Shown: positions 8,098 to 16,427, counted from the stretch's first letter. The stretch is DNA of 64,000 nt from Marinicella pacifica (GCF_014636635.1 NZ_BMEO01000001.1:1-64000), one strand, 5' to 3'. A program made the numbers and translations. Notes: generated by a model from the sequence alone, not told the origin.

Positions 8098-8126
8098 ATT
8101 ATCCACATTGCTATGGGACTTGTCCA
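8098..8126 (-). promoter_or_regulatory. ffs promoter
   Basis: On the minus strand: -35 TGGACA (8121-8126), 17-nt spacer, -10 GATAAT (8098-8103), then ACGCC. Transcription would start close to the 5' end of the SRP RNA at about 8087-8091. The promoter begins just after the hda stop. Confidence 0.7.
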
Positions 8127-8136
8127 CCGTCATTTT

Positions 8137-8820
8137 TTATTTCTCCGCGATAACATGTTTAACATAAGGCACCGTTATTTTACGTTTATCGCGCAATGAC
8201 AGGGCCGACAATTTTTGCAGTAATTCATTCAGCGAGGCAAAATCAGTGGCATGGTGAGAAGCAATGTAGTGAAACACACTCTCATCGCTGGGTATCCCCT
8301 GAATTTCAAATTGTCGCTTAAGTAATGTCATGGCTTGCTCACCTTTGAGCACCGATAATTCCAGGGTCAGACCCGATTGCAGGCGAGAACGTAAATCCGG
8401 TAATTGCCAATCACTGTGGCGGGGTGCAATACGTGAAGCCACCATCAGGGAAATGTGTTGAGCCCGGCATAAATTAAACACATTGAAAAGATGGCGCTCT
8501 CCAACCGCATGACCTGCCAGCAATTGCAAATCATCAAAAGCCACAAAAGACCCTTGCGGTTGTAACAATTCACTCAGGTCTGTTTCCTTTAATACCGCGG
8601 CAGAAAATAAAACACCTGAATCGCCGTTGTGCAGTCGATTCTGACTGTAAGCGGACAGCAAATGACTTTTGCCGGAACAAGCCGCGCCCCACAGATAACA
8701 AAACGCCGGTAGATCGGCATAATTTCTCAGGTTATTAACCACGTTCTTATGCCCGATAAATTCACTAAAACCGGCTGATTCTGAGGTTTTCAGCTGCAAA
8801 GGCAGTTGCGGTTTAATCAT
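8137..8820 (-). CDS. hda: DnaA regulatory inactivator Hda
   Basis: A 227-aa AAA+ protein related to DnaA domain III. It carries the N-terminal clamp-binding QLPLQLK, Walker A-like GAACSGKSHLL, and the FDDLQLLAG segment in the Walker B position. Hda with the beta clamp stimulates DnaA-ATP hydrolysis to prevent re-initiation. Its start overlaps the perM stop by 8 nt, indicating translational coupling. Confidence 0.95.
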   Translation of the reverse strand: MIKPQLPLQLKTSESAGFSEFIGHKNVVNNLRNYADLPAFCYLWGAACSGKSHLLSAYSQNRLHNGDSGVLFSAAVLKETDLSELLQPQGSFVAFDDLQLLAGHAVGERHLFNVFNLCRAQHISLMVASRIAPRHSDWQLPDLRSRLQSGLTLELSVLKGEQAMTLLKRQFEIQGIPSDESVFHYIASHHATDFASLNELLQKLSALSLRDKRKITVPYVKHVIAEK

Positions 8821-9907
8821 CCGATGTCTTCACCTTATTAACATTGACAGGCTGTCCATAGAGTTCGCTGTTGACATATTTTTGATGGGCATGACGTAAC
8901 ATTACCATCACAACCGCCGCCAGGGGTAACCCCAACAGCACGCCAACAAACCCAAACAGCTGTCCGCCGGCCAACACCGCAAAAATAACCGCCACCGGAT
9001 GTAAACCAATTTTATCGCCCACCAGCCAGGGGGTCAGTACCATACCCTCCAGTAACTGACCCACACCAAAAACAATCAGTACATACACCACATGAATCAA
9101 ATCACCAAACTGAACCAGCGCAGCAATAACACCTCCGATCAGGCCGGTAATAGCCCCCAAATAAGGTACAAATGAAACCAGACCGGCACCCATGCCAATC
9201 AACAAGGCAAGATCAATGCCCACAATCCATAAGCCGATGGTGTAAATCACGCCCAAAGCAAGCATGACACTGAGTTGACCCCGCAAAAAAGCGCTGAGTA
9301 CCGTGTTTGATTCACGGGTAATGGTGTGCACCGTGCTGTAGTAGCGGCGCGGTATCAGTTCACCGACCCGTGGCGTGATGATGTCCCAGTCACGCAACAA
9401 ATAAAAGAACACCACAGGAATCAACAATAAATTCATCACCCAGTTCAAAACCACCATACCACTTTTGGTCACTGAACTCAGCACCGTTTGGGCAATGCCA
9501 CCGGCGCTTTCCCAGTGTTCCTTGAGTAAGGCGCTTAGCTGGCCGGTGTCAAACAAATCAATTTCAAGACCAAACTGTGATTGCAACCAGGGATTGATGT
9601 TGTCTTTCAACCAATTCACATAAACCGGTAAGTTTTTAATCAGGTAACTGATTTGGCGTTCTAAAGCCGGAATTAAAATCAAAGCCACAGTCACCATTAA
9701 TAAGGTAATTAACAAAAACACCACAACCACCGCGCCTGTCCGGCTGAGCTTCCAGGATTCAAGTTTGTCCGCCAGCGGATCAAATAAATATGCAAATAAA
9801 GCCGCAATCACAAAAGGTGCCAGGATGGGTGACAATAAGTACACCAGGTAACCTACAACCAGGACCAGAACCAATAAATAAATTTGCCGAATAAGCTGTG
9901 TTTGCAT
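8813..9907 (-). CDS. AI-2E/PerM family membrane permease
   Basis: About 364 aa with an ATG at 9907 that overlaps the upstream stop. There are about seven or eight hydrophobic segments: two pairs near the N-terminus, a long periplasmic loop with NPWLQSQFGLEIDL, then clustered helices containing GAGLVSFVPYLGAITGLIGG, the family's signature loop. These proteins are putative exporters; the substrate cannot be told from sequence. The hda-perM-pgsA-like order is common in gammaproteobacteria. Confidence 0.9.
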   Translation of the reverse strand: MQTQLIRQIYLLVLVLVVGYLVYLLSPILAPFVIAALFAYLFDPLADKLESWKLSRTGAVVVVFLLITLLMVTVALILIPALERQISYLIKNLPVYVNWLKDNINPWLQSQFGLEIDLFDTGQLSALLKEHWESAGGIAQTVLSSVTKSGMVVLNWVMNLLLIPVVFFYLLRDWDIITPRVGELIPRRYYSTVHTITRESNTVLSAFLRGQLSVMLALGVIYTIGLWIVGIDLALLIGMGAGLVSFVPYLGAITGLIGGVIAALVQFGDLIHVVYVLIVFGVGQLLEGMVLTPWLVGDKIGLHPVAVIFAVLAGGQLFGFVGVLLGLPLAAVVMVMLRHAHQKYVNSELYGQPVNVNKVKTSDD

Positions 9908-10470
9908 CAAGACCTCTCATGTTGAAATTGACGTTTAATTCTAAATCCCAGCCAAACATAATGCAGGCCACTGATCATGGTAAAAATGGCTGTCAGCACA
10001 ATCAACCATTGATTCAGTTGATGCAGATTATACACGCCGCTCAAAGTCACCAATAGGGTTAAAATTAATAGAATTTGAAGGGCTGTGTTGACCTTGCTCA
10101 CCAGGGTGGGTGTCGCGGCTTTTAAGCGTCCCACAAAGAAGTTAACGTAGGTGGTACCCATTACAATAACCACATCCCGCCCCACGATCAGTAAAAAAAG
10201 CCATAGCGGGAAATGCCCTTGATACATGAACACACTGAAACAACACAACATCATCAATTTGTCAGCCAGCGGGTCTAAAATACTGCCTAAGCGCCCTTCC
10301 CAACCAAATCGCTTGGCCAAAAATCCATCCACACCGTCCGAAACACCGGCCACCAGGGCAAGAATTAACGCACCGGTGTATTGCTTTTGTAACATCAGCC
10401 ACGCCAACGGAATCAACGACAGCATCCGGGCAATGGTGATGGCGTTGGGCAAATGGCGCAAACAGGTCAT
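9907..10470 (-). CDS. CDP-alcohol phosphatidyltransferase family protein
   Basis: About 187 aa with roughly five membrane segments. The catalytic signature reads DGVDGFLAKRF, then GRLGSILDPLADK, fitting D-x2-D-G-x2-A-R-x8-G-x3-D-x3-D except that the usual Arg is Lys. The start at 10470 (ATGA) overlaps the DUF2066 stop. Family members make phosphatidylglycerophosphate or cardiolipin from CDP-diacylglycerol. It may be PgsA-like or a second family member; the acceptor is not certain. Confidence 0.88.
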   Translation of the reverse strand: MTCLRHLPNAITIARMLSLIPLAWLMLQKQYTGALILALVAGVSDGVDGFLAKRFGWEGRLGSILDPLADKLMMLCCFSVFMYQGHFPLWLFLLIVGRDVVIVMGTTYVNFFVGRLKAATPTLVSKVNTALQILLILTLLVTLSGVYNLHQLNQWLIVLTAIFTMISGLHYVWLGFRIKRQFQHERS

Positions 10471-11492
10471 GGCTGCCAACGGAAAACGGTTTTATTCGCC
10501 ATCCCTAAAGGCATATGTTGCAACATACCGTCTTTGGATAAAACCTTAATGAAGGCATCACGATCAACCCGGGTATTTAACTGTAACTGCACGCTGTGTT
10601 GGCCATATGCGGTGGCATGAAAATCTTTTATCAGCGGCTGATTCTGCAAATACCGCCATAACTGGAGCATTGAGGCGGGTCCATTGATGTCATTAACAAC
10701 GATGGCCAGTGTGAACGCCCCAAATTCAGCGGCATCAATACGGTGACCGTCTGCCAAACGCTGTTGAATGGAAGTGACCAATAAGTCAAATCCATTGGCC
10801 ATATTCACAAACTGTCGGTTCTCAATTTGGGCTTCACTGTCGGGTGACTCAAACAACCCGGCTCGGTAAGACTGACCGCTGCCGTAGTCCCTTAGTTTGA
10901 CTAACAACACCTGGTCCGGTTGATAATCTTGAAATACCCGGTCCACCAAATCTGGATTGAGATAACTGACATCTTCCGGTTTAAACTGCAGCAAATCGGC
11001 ATCCATGGGATTATAAAACTGATGGTCAATGCCTTTGTTGGTTAACCACTTACTCAGCCAGTAAAGACCAGCAGAACCTTCAATGGCATGGGATAAGGTT
11101 CCGTCAGCCTGTTCTTCCACCAGCCACACGAACAATTGTGGCCGGTTGGGTGGCCACAAGGGCACATTGCGATCGATTAACATCTGATTCAGCTGACGAC
11201 CATCGGTAATAACATGAAACCACAAGCCCTCTCGATCTATAAAGCTTGGCAACTGCTCATAATAATGTCGTAATACCACACGATTAAAGGAATCATCCAA
11301 CCAACCCTGTGCCTGGATGGTGTGTTCACTTAAGCCGGTTTTTTTACTGATTACAGCGGTGATTGCTGCCATAACCTGGGCACTGTCCTGAGGATTCTGA
11401 CGGTCAACCAAAGTTGCCGCATGGTTTAAATTGTCTGTTTGAGCAATGACAACCGAAGTCACCAGGCACAATAAATAAAATATTCGTTTCAT
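10467..11492 (-). CDS. DUF2066 protein
   Basis: A 341-aa protein with an N-terminal signal peptide (MKRIFYLLCLVTSVVIAQ). It shows DUF2066 features: an N-terminal VDRQNPQDSAQVMAAITAVI region, PQLFVWLVEEQ, and repeats of similar strand-helix pattern. The family has no established function. It is regularly found between purM (divergent here) and the pgsA-like/perM/hda genes, and overlaps the former by 4 nt. Likely periplasmic. Confidence 0.85.
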   Translation of the reverse strand: MKRIFYLLCLVTSVVIAQTDNLNHAATLVDRQNPQDSAQVMAAITAVISKKTGLSEHTIQAQGWLDDSFNRVVLRHYYEQLPSFIDREGLWFHVITDGRQLNQMLIDRNVPLWPPNRPQLFVWLVEEQADGTLSHAIEGSAGLYWLSKWLTNKGIDHQFYNPMDADLLQFKPEDVSYLNPDLVDRVFQDYQPDQVLLVKLRDYGSGQSYRAGLFESPDSEAQIENRQFVNMANGFDLLVTSIQQRLADGHRIDAAEFGAFTLAIVVNDINGPASMLQLWRYLQNQPLIKDFHATAYGQHSVQLQLNTRVDRDAFIKVLSKDGMLQHMPLGMANKTVFRWQP

Positions 11493-11647
11493 AGCGACAA
11501 TTATAATGGAAGCGCGTCACAATAAAACAATTAAACCAACCGAACAAGGCACTTTTCATCCACTCAACCATGGAAACTATCGGCTTTTTTTAACACATTC
11601 ACGGACGAATCGAATACAATCGCATGTGCTTTAAAGCCTGTAAACAC

Positions 11648-12685
11648 ATGACCGATAGAAAGCCTTACACTTATCAACAAGCCGGGGTAGATATTGCAGC
11701 CGGCAATGCCCTGGTGCAACGCATCAAACCCATGATTAAAACCACCCACCGTCCCGGCGTGATGGGATCACTCGGTGGTTTTGGCGGATTATTTGATTTA
11801 TCCCAGGTGAATTGTGACAACCCGGTGCTGGTATCTGGAACCGACGGGGTCGGCACGAAACTCAAACTGGCCCGGCTGATGAATGACCACAGCACCATCG
11901 GTATTGACTTGGTCGCCATGTGTGTTAATGACATTATTGTAATGGGTGCCGAACCACTGTTTTTCCTGGACTATTATGCTTGCGGAAAGTTGAATAATAA
12001 TCAGGCAGCTGAAGTTATAAAAGGCATTGCGGAAGGTTGTCGTTTGTCGGGATGCGCCTTAATAGGTGGTGAAACCGCTGAAATGCCCGGCATGTACCCA
12101 CACGGAGACTATGATCTGGCCGGATTTGTGGTGGGCGTGGTGGATAAAACCAAAATCATCGACGGCAAAAACATCCGGGCAGGCCATCGGATTGTGGGGG
12201 TCGCATCCAGTGGCCCACACAGCAATGGTTATTCTTTGATTCGGCGCTTAATTGATGATAACGCCCTGGATTTATCTGCAGATTTTGAAGACAGCACATT
12301 GGGCCAAAAATTATTAGCACCCACCACTTTATACCCCAAACCGGTTTTGAGCCTTCTGGATAAACAAGCGCCGATTTTAGGGATGGCGCATATCACCGGA
12401 GGCGGTCTGATGGAAAATATAAACCGGGTATTGCCCGATGGGCTGGCGGTTGAAATAAATCCGGGCAGTTGGCCGCGACCGAAGATATTCAGCTATCTTC
12501 AGGAACTCGGTAATATCGAAGAATCGGAACTTCTAAAAACCTTTAACAGTGGTGTCGGTTTATGTCTGATTGTCTCTGAAGATGCCGTGAACGAAACCCT
12601 TTCACATTTCCGGTCTCAACAACTGAACGCTTGGTCAATTGGCCGAGTCATTAAACACGCCGGTCAAGATGTTGTCCTGATTTAA
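11648..12685 (+). CDS. purM: Phosphoribosylformylglycinamidine cyclo-ligase
   Basis: About 345 aa from the ATG at 11648, giving the usual N-terminus MTDRKPYTYQQAGVDIAAGN. PurM makes aminoimidazole ribotide in purine synthesis. Signature segments are VSGTDGVGTKLKLA, VAMCVNDIIVMGAEPLFFLD, GGETAEMPGMY and HITGGGLMENINRVLP. The stop overlaps the purN start (TAATG). It is divergent from DUF2066 with a 155-nt gap. Confidence 0.97.
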   Translation: MTDRKPYTYQQAGVDIAAGNALVQRIKPMIKTTHRPGVMGSLGGFGGLFDLSQVNCDNPVLVSGTDGVGTKLKLARLMNDHSTIGIDLVAMCVNDIIVMGAEPLFFLDYYACGKLNNNQAAEVIKGIAEGCRLSGCALIGGETAEMPGMYPHGDYDLAGFVVGVVDKTKIIDGKNIRAGHRIVGVASSGPHSNGYSLIRRLIDDNALDLSADFEDSTLGQKLLAPTTLYPKPVLSLLDKQAPILGMAHITGGGLMENINRVLPDGLAVEINPGSWPRPKIFSYLQELGNIEESELLKTFNSGVGLCLIVSEDAVNETLSHFRSQQLNAWSIGRVIKHAGQDVVLI

Positions 12686-13302
12686 TGCGTGTTGTTGTTT
12701 TTATTTCCGGCCGTGGCAGTAATTTACAGGCGCTACTTGAACACCAAAAAAATTACACCGTCTGCCACGTTATCAGCAACCGCGCACGGGCCAATGGTCT
12801 GTCGATTGCCAAAAGTTACGCAGTACCGAGCACCGTAATCCCCTGGCGCGATACCGCCCAGGCTGAAGCGAAAGCACTTGCTTTACTCAAAGTTCTCAAT
12901 CCCGATTTAATTGTTTTGGCGGGTTTTATGCGTGTATTATCCGCCAGTTTTGTGGCTAATTTCCCGTTTAAAATCATTAATATACACCCGTCTCTTTTAC
13001 CACTTTATCCGGGTCTGAATACCCACCAACGGGCTTTAAATGACCACCAAACCAAACACGGCGCCACCGTTCATTATGTGGATCAACATTTAGACCGGGG
13101 CCACAGCATCAGCCAAAGTCACATCAACATCACAGCCCAAGACACTGCAGAAACTTTAGCGGCACGTCTGCTGTCGAAAGAACATACACTATTAACAACC
13201 ACCGTAAATAAAATAGCCTGCGGCGAAATTTATTGGCAGGACAATCAACTTTTTTATAATAATCAGCTCATTACCCAACCCATCGTATGGTCAAATCTTT
13301 AA
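12685..13302 (+). CDS. purN: Phosphoribosylglycinamide formyltransferase
   Basis: A 205-aa formyltransferase that uses 10-formyltetrahydrofolate to formylate GAR. It has the N-terminal ISGRGSNLQALL loop, LAGFMRVLSASFV, and the catalytic NIHPSLLPLYPG with Asn/His, followed by GATVHYVDQHLDRG. It overlaps purM by 1 nt and the next gene by 16 nt. Confidence 0.96.
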   Translation: MRVVVFISGRGSNLQALLEHQKNYTVCHVISNRARANGLSIAKSYAVPSTVIPWRDTAQAEAKALALLKVLNPDLIVLAGFMRVLSASFVANFPFKIINIHPSLLPLYPGLNTHQRALNDHQTKHGATVHYVDQHLDRGHSISQSHINITAQDTAETLAARLLSKEHTLLTTTVNKIACGEIYWQDNQLFYNNQLITQPIVWSNL

Positions 13303-13967
13303 CATTATTAATCGTACTCATCGGACTGTCTATGACAGCTCTGTCCGAACCCAAACCCTATAAAGCGACGTATGATGTTTATGAAGATGGCACCGTTAAA
13401 GCGATTTTAACCAGCCGCCTTAAAAAAACCGGTGCAAACCAATTCCAACTCACAGACTTAACCGAAGGCACGGCCGGATTAGCATCTTTATTGAACTTTA
13501 AACGCATTGAACAAACTGACTTTATTTTCCATAATAATTTACCTGAAGCCATTTATCATAGCATGCACCAAAAAGTTGCTTTTAAAAGTAACCACTATGA
13601 ATTTAAACACCAACCCGGTGAGACCGGCTACCAAGGTATTGACCATAAAAAACCGTTTCAATTAAACAGCCAACAGCCCCTGTTCAGCAACCAACTCATG
13701 TCCTGGCAATTGGCTCAACAAGTTTGTCAAGATCCGAAAAATAACATGCAATGGCCGGTACTTAACGCTCAACAAGCCAAACTGTACTTTTTTAAAATTT
13801 CCGCTGTTGATAACAACAGATCCTTAGTTCATCGCCAATATCAAAACCGCTCTGATAAAAGCACCGCAATTTGGATTAATACCCAAGAATGCTATATTGA
13901 AGAAATCATTTATCAAAAAGACCAAAAAGTTGTGCGCACTGTACTCAAAAACATCGTGTTTGAATAA
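13287..13967 (+). CDS. DUF3108 protein
   Basis: A 226-aa protein with a signal peptide (about residues 1-20, ending ALSEP) and a DUF3108 beta-rich domain: YKATYDVYEDGTVKA, SLLNFKRIEQTDF, and a C-terminal ECYIEEIIYQKD strand pair. The family often follows purN in gammaproteobacteria. Function is not established. It is probably a periplasmic protein. Its start lies inside the purN 3' end. Confidence 0.85.
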   Translation: MVKSLTLLIVLIGLSMTALSEPKPYKATYDVYEDGTVKAILTSRLKKTGANQFQLTDLTEGTAGLASLLNFKRIEQTDFIFHNNLPEAIYHSMHQKVAFKSNHYEFKHQPGETGYQGIDHKKPFQLNSQQPLFSNQLMSWQLAQQVCQDPKNNMQWPVLNAQQAKLYFFKISAVDNNRSLVHRQYQNRSDKSTAIWINTQECYIEEIIYQKDQKVVRTVLKNIVFE

Positions 13968-13969
13968 TC

Positions 13970-14299
13970 ATGAAATCAAGCCAATCACCCTTACCAACCC
14001 CTAAAGAACTACTCATCTTATCCGTCTTATGGCAATTAGGACCAACCACGGTACGTGCCGTTCACGAACATTTAAAACAGCGCCGGCAAACCACCACCTA
14101 CACCACCACCCTCAAAATGATGCAGGTCATGTTGGATAAAGACTTACTGGTTAAGAACAGTGAACCGGTGGCCCACATTTACACCACCCGTTTATCAAAA
14201 GAAACCACCCAAAAGCAGTTGATCCGGAATCTAATTGATCGTGGTTTTTATGGTCGTCTTGAAGATTTGAAGCAACTGCTGGAAAAAATGAAACCATAA
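13970..14299 (+). CDS. BlaI/MecI/CopY family regulator
   Basis: A 109-aa winged-helix repressor-like protein with LPTPKELLILSVLWQLGPTT and TTYTTTLKMMQVMLDKDLL as the recognition-helix region. The C-terminal dimer helices follow. BlaI proteins usually pair with a BlaR1-type sensor protease, but no such gene is nearby. It starts 2 nt after DUF3108 and so belongs to the purMN transcript. Its target is unknown. Confidence 0.88.
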   Translation: MKSSQSPLPTPKELLILSVLWQLGPTTVRAVHEHLKQRRQTTTYTTTLKMMQVMLDKDLLVKNSEPVAHIYTTRLSKETTQKQLIRNLIDRGFYGRLEDLKQLLEKMKP

Positions 14300-14348
14300 C
14301 CCGGAAAATAATGCTAAAGTAAAACGTTTCTTGAAGAAATAATGTTAT

Positions 14349-14636
14349 ATGTCAACAATTAACATCGCATACCCAATGCCATGTAGTCTGGCACAAAGCC
14401 GTGAAGTGATCGATGAATTGCTGAATGATCTGGAAGAAAAATACCAGATACATCACAACAGCATCGGTGACAATCATTACCAGCTAAAAGGCAGCGGTAT
14501 CAAAGGTGAGATACAGTTAGACCACCAGGAATTAAAAATATCAGCCCAACTAAACTTCATGATGATGGCCTTTAAACCCATTATTGAAAAAGAAATCCAC
14601 CGACAACTGGATAAATCATTCGCTCATTTAAGTTAA
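14349..14636 (+). CDS. Polyhydroxyalkanoic acid system family protein
   Basis: A 95-aa protein that matches the PHA_gran_rgn family: SLAQSREVIDELLNDLEEKY, then YQLKGSGIKGEIQL and FMMMAFKPIIEKEIHRQLDK. In some species members lie near PHA synthesis genes; none is here. A strong bidirectional terminator follows. Confidence 0.85.
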   Translation: MSTINIAYPMPCSLAQSREVIDELLNDLEEKYQIHHNSIGDNHYQLKGSGIKGEIQLDHQELKISAQLNFMMMAFKPIIEKEIHRQLDKSFAHLS

Positions 14637-14643
14637 TAGCAAT

Positions 14644-14671
14644 AAAAAACCGGCACTGCGGCCGGTTTTTT
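14644..14671. terminator. Bidirectional intrinsic terminator
   Basis: An A6 run, a CCGG stem, a short loop, the complementary stem and a T6 run lie between convergent genes ending at 14636 (plus) and 14691 (minus). The structure works in either direction. Confidence 0.93.
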
Positions 14672-14690
14672 AGAGTAACGTAAAGTTGGT

Positions 14691-15140
14691 TTAGGATTTA
14701 CGCTCAATGACAGCATGTAGCTCTTCAGATGTCCTGGCATAAATCGAAACAGGCTCAATGTGCCGGTAAAGAATTTCTAAATTTTTATCCAACAAATAAA
14801 CCGCACGCTTAACGCCGAACCAGCCAAAAGCATTATATTGTTCAGCCACTTCACCTTTTTCATCACACAACATAACAAAAGGCAAATCATGATCTTTTTT
14901 AAACGTCTTGGTGGTTTTAATATCATTACCCGAAATACCAATGATTTCCACCCCTTGTTTTTTAAAGGCATCGGCTTCGGCTTTATAATCCAAAAATTGC
15001 TTTTTACAAATCGGCATACCATCACCCGGAAAAAACACCAGCATCACCTTACTCTTGGCTTTGGACGATAATTTAAAAGGCTTACCATTATCAGCAATCA
15101 ACGAAAAATCAGGGGCTTTATCACCGGCTTCTAAAGACAT
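14691..15140 (-). CDS. Bcp-like peroxiredoxin with altered active-site motif
   Basis: About 149 aa from the ATG at 15140; the TTG at 15152 is less likely. It has the thioredoxin-fold AhpC/TSA pattern: GDKAPDFSLIADNGK, VMLVFFPGDGMPICKKQ, GVEIIGISGND and KRAVYLLDKN. The peroxidatic Cys is residue 45. The family motif PxxxT/SxxC reads P38-GDG-M42-PI-C45, so the conserved Thr/Ser that activates the cysteine is Met. No obvious Bcp resolving Cys follows at +5. It may be a weak peroxidase or have another redox role. Confidence 0.85.
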   Translation of the reverse strand: MSLEAGDKAPDFSLIADNGKPFKLSSKAKSKVMLVFFPGDGMPICKKQFLDYKAEADAFKKQGVEIIGISGNDIKTTKTFKKDHDLPFVMLCDEKGEVAEQYNAFGWFGVKRAVYLLDKNLEILYRHIEPVSIYARTSEELHAVIERKS

Positions 15141-15317
15141 AATCAAATTCAATGTTCAAGAAAACCGCGTATTTTAGCTGTTTTCAAGCAAAATAAAAAG
15201 CCCGCCACTATTCACACGGAGAATAATGATGGAAAGTCGCTAAAAAATTCTGGAAAAACCAAATCAATTAAGCTAAAGTACGCAACCCAAGTGAGCAACG
15301 GTATCAATACCGTTAAC

Positions 15318-15480
15318 CACAATGCGGAGAGATGGCAGAGCGGTTGAATGCACGCTCTATACGGTTTCTTAGTTAAGGCTTCTTTGGCTACGCCAAAACC
15401 GCCATAACACGAAACCTGAGCTGGTCTTGTCAAGACCGGTGCTGTTGTAAGCTTGAGCTGATGACTCATTAAAAACATCA
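15318..15480 (+). repeat. tRNA-Ser half repeat, unit 1
   Basis: This 163-nt unit starts with 36 nt (15318-15353) identical to the sequence preceding and forming the 5' half of tRNA-Ser at 15645-15680. The rest of the tRNA is replaced by a long imperfect hairpin, with outer arms GGTTTC and GAAACC and inner TTTGGC and GCCAAA. A palindromic segment then includes TCAAGACCGGTGC, the reverse complement of the anticodon-stem sequence of the intact tRNA. Confidence 0.85.
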
Positions 15481-15644
15481 CACAATGCGGAGAGATGGCA
15501 GAGCGGTTGAATGCACGCCCTTTTCGAATTCTTAATTAAGTCTTCTTTGGCTGCGCCAAAACCGACTTAATACGAATTCGGGGCTGGTCTTGTCAAGACC
15601 GGTGCTTTTCGTTGATACAGAGCTGATAACTCTTTAAACTATCA
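15481..15644 (+). repeat. tRNA-Ser half repeat, unit 2
   Basis: Same organisation as unit 1, 164 nt. The 36-nt tRNA block is at 15481-15516. The long hairpin has different arms (GAATTC and GAATTC, TTAAGTC and GACTTAA) but equal pairing, so the stem has changed in a compensatory way. The inner TTTGGC/GCCAAA loop and the TCAAGACCGGTGC inverted anticodon segment are conserved. Confidence 0.85.
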
Positions 15645-15652
15645 CACAATGC

Positions 15653-15743
15653 GGAGAGATGGCAGAGCGGTTGAATGCACCGGTCTTGAAAACCGGCATA
15701 CGTTAATAGCGTATCCAGGGTTCGAATCCCTGTCTCTCCGCCA
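15653..15743 (+). tRNA. serT: tRNA-Ser (anticodon UGA)
   Basis: Acceptor stem GGAGAGA pairs with TCTCTCC, followed by discriminator G and an encoded CCA (15741-15743). The anticodon stem-loop CCGGTCTTGAAAACCGG has anticodon TGA. The long variable arm CATACGTTAATAGCGTATC marks a class II tRNA, and GGTTCGAATCC is the T arm. Two 5'-half repeat copies lie directly upstream. Confidence 0.97.
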
Positions 15744-15775
15744 TTTATTGAGCTTGCCTCAATAAATGGCGGAGA
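15735..15775. repeat. 18-bp perfect palindrome including the tRNA 3' end
   Basis: The last 8 nt of the tRNA gene (TCTCCGCC) plus 10 downstream nt are mirrored exactly after a 5-nt CTTGC loop. The right arm ends GGCGGAGA at 15775. It has no T run, so it is not a standard terminator, but could act in processing or be a recombination footprint. Confidence 0.9.
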
Positions 15776-15800
15776 CGTTAGCATTTGAGAAACCTCTTCC

Positions 15801-15887
15801 GGGTTCGAAAATTTTGTCCGGAACAAAATTTGACGCCGAAGGCGCCCGCAGGGTGAAATACAGGACGTATTTCATCAATCCCTGTCC
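15801..15887 (+). repeat. Structured dispersed repeat, copy 1
   Basis: Begins GGGTTCGAA and ends ATCAATCCCTGTCC. Between lie a 9-bp hairpin (arm AAATTTTGT, loop CCGGA), the GACGCC/GGCGC motif, and a hairpin with arm GAAATAC and loop AGGAC (15855-15873). The ends resemble a split tRNA T-arm. A related copy is at 16587-16676; the pair brackets the toxin-antitoxin genes. Confidence 0.8.
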
Positions 15888-15898
15888 AACTAAAACCA

Positions 15899-16183
15899 TC
15901 AAATCCGCTTCATCACCGATTTATAAACCGCATTTCGCTCTCTTTTGCCCACGGCTAAAACCAAAACAATCAGTTGCTTATCTTTGACCTGATAAACCAA
16001 CCTAAAGCCCGCTTGTCGTAATTTGATTTTATAACAATTATCTATTCCTGATATTCTGGATGATTCAACTTTGGGCGATATCAGTCTTTTTTTTAGCTTT
16101 TTTTTAAATTGTTCCTTAACAGTAGCGCCTAATTTTTGCCACTCTTTATACGATTTATCAATAAATCTGAGCTCATAACTCAT
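15899..16183 (-). CDS. RelE/ParE-type toxin
   Basis: A 94-aa basic protein with the RelE fold pattern: YELRFIDKSYKEWQKLG, a Lys-rich helix, CYKIKLRQAGFRLVYQV, and IVLVLAVGKRERNAVYK. RelE toxins cut mRNA on the ribosome. Its start overlaps the antitoxin stop by 11 nt, the usual antitoxin-first order. Structured repeats lie on both sides, with tRNA-Ser beyond, so it is likely acquired accessory DNA. Confidence 0.9.
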   Translation of the reverse strand: MSYELRFIDKSYKEWQKLGATVKEQFKKKLKKRLISPKVESSRISGIDNCYKIKLRQAGFRLVYQVKDKQLIVLVLAVGKRERNAVYKSVMKRI

Positions 16184-16427
16184 CTAAATCAACTCGGAAA
16201 GATTTATTATTAATTCTACCTTTAGCCAGATGAGACAACTCAATATCTTCTAATTTATCCAACAATCGCTCCCACTCTTCTGAGGGAACACAGTAAAAAG
16301 CAGGTTTATTCCTATTCAAAATGGCCACAGGAAATCCTTCGCCCGCCTTAACCACCGCCATCGGGTTCTTTTTTAAATCAGATACGCTTGCAGAAGAATC
16401 TGCCAGAATTAGATTAATTTCACTCAT
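16173..16427 (-). CDS. Phd/YefM-type antitoxin
   Basis: An 84-aa protein with the Phd/YefM N-terminal DNA-binding pattern: SASVSDLKKNPMAVV, then GFPVAILNRNKPAFYCVP and a Leu/Glu-rich C-terminus that would wrap the toxin. It pairs with the RelE-like toxin and likely autoregulates. Confidence 0.9.
   Translation of the reverse strand: MSEINLILADSSASVSDLKKNPMAVVKAGEGFPVAILNRNKPAFYCVPSEEWERLLDKLEDIELSHLAKGRINNKSFRVDLDEL

Noticed and set aside
15481-15653. tRNA 5' halves as prophage attachment sites
   Set aside because: They repeat the 5' half, not the 3' end used by integrases, and no integrase or phage genes lie nearby.
15593-15826. 77-aa minus-strand ORF with GETGIRTLDTLLTYAGFQ
   Set aside because: It is the antisense translation of tRNA-Ser and its repeats, a well-known false annotation.
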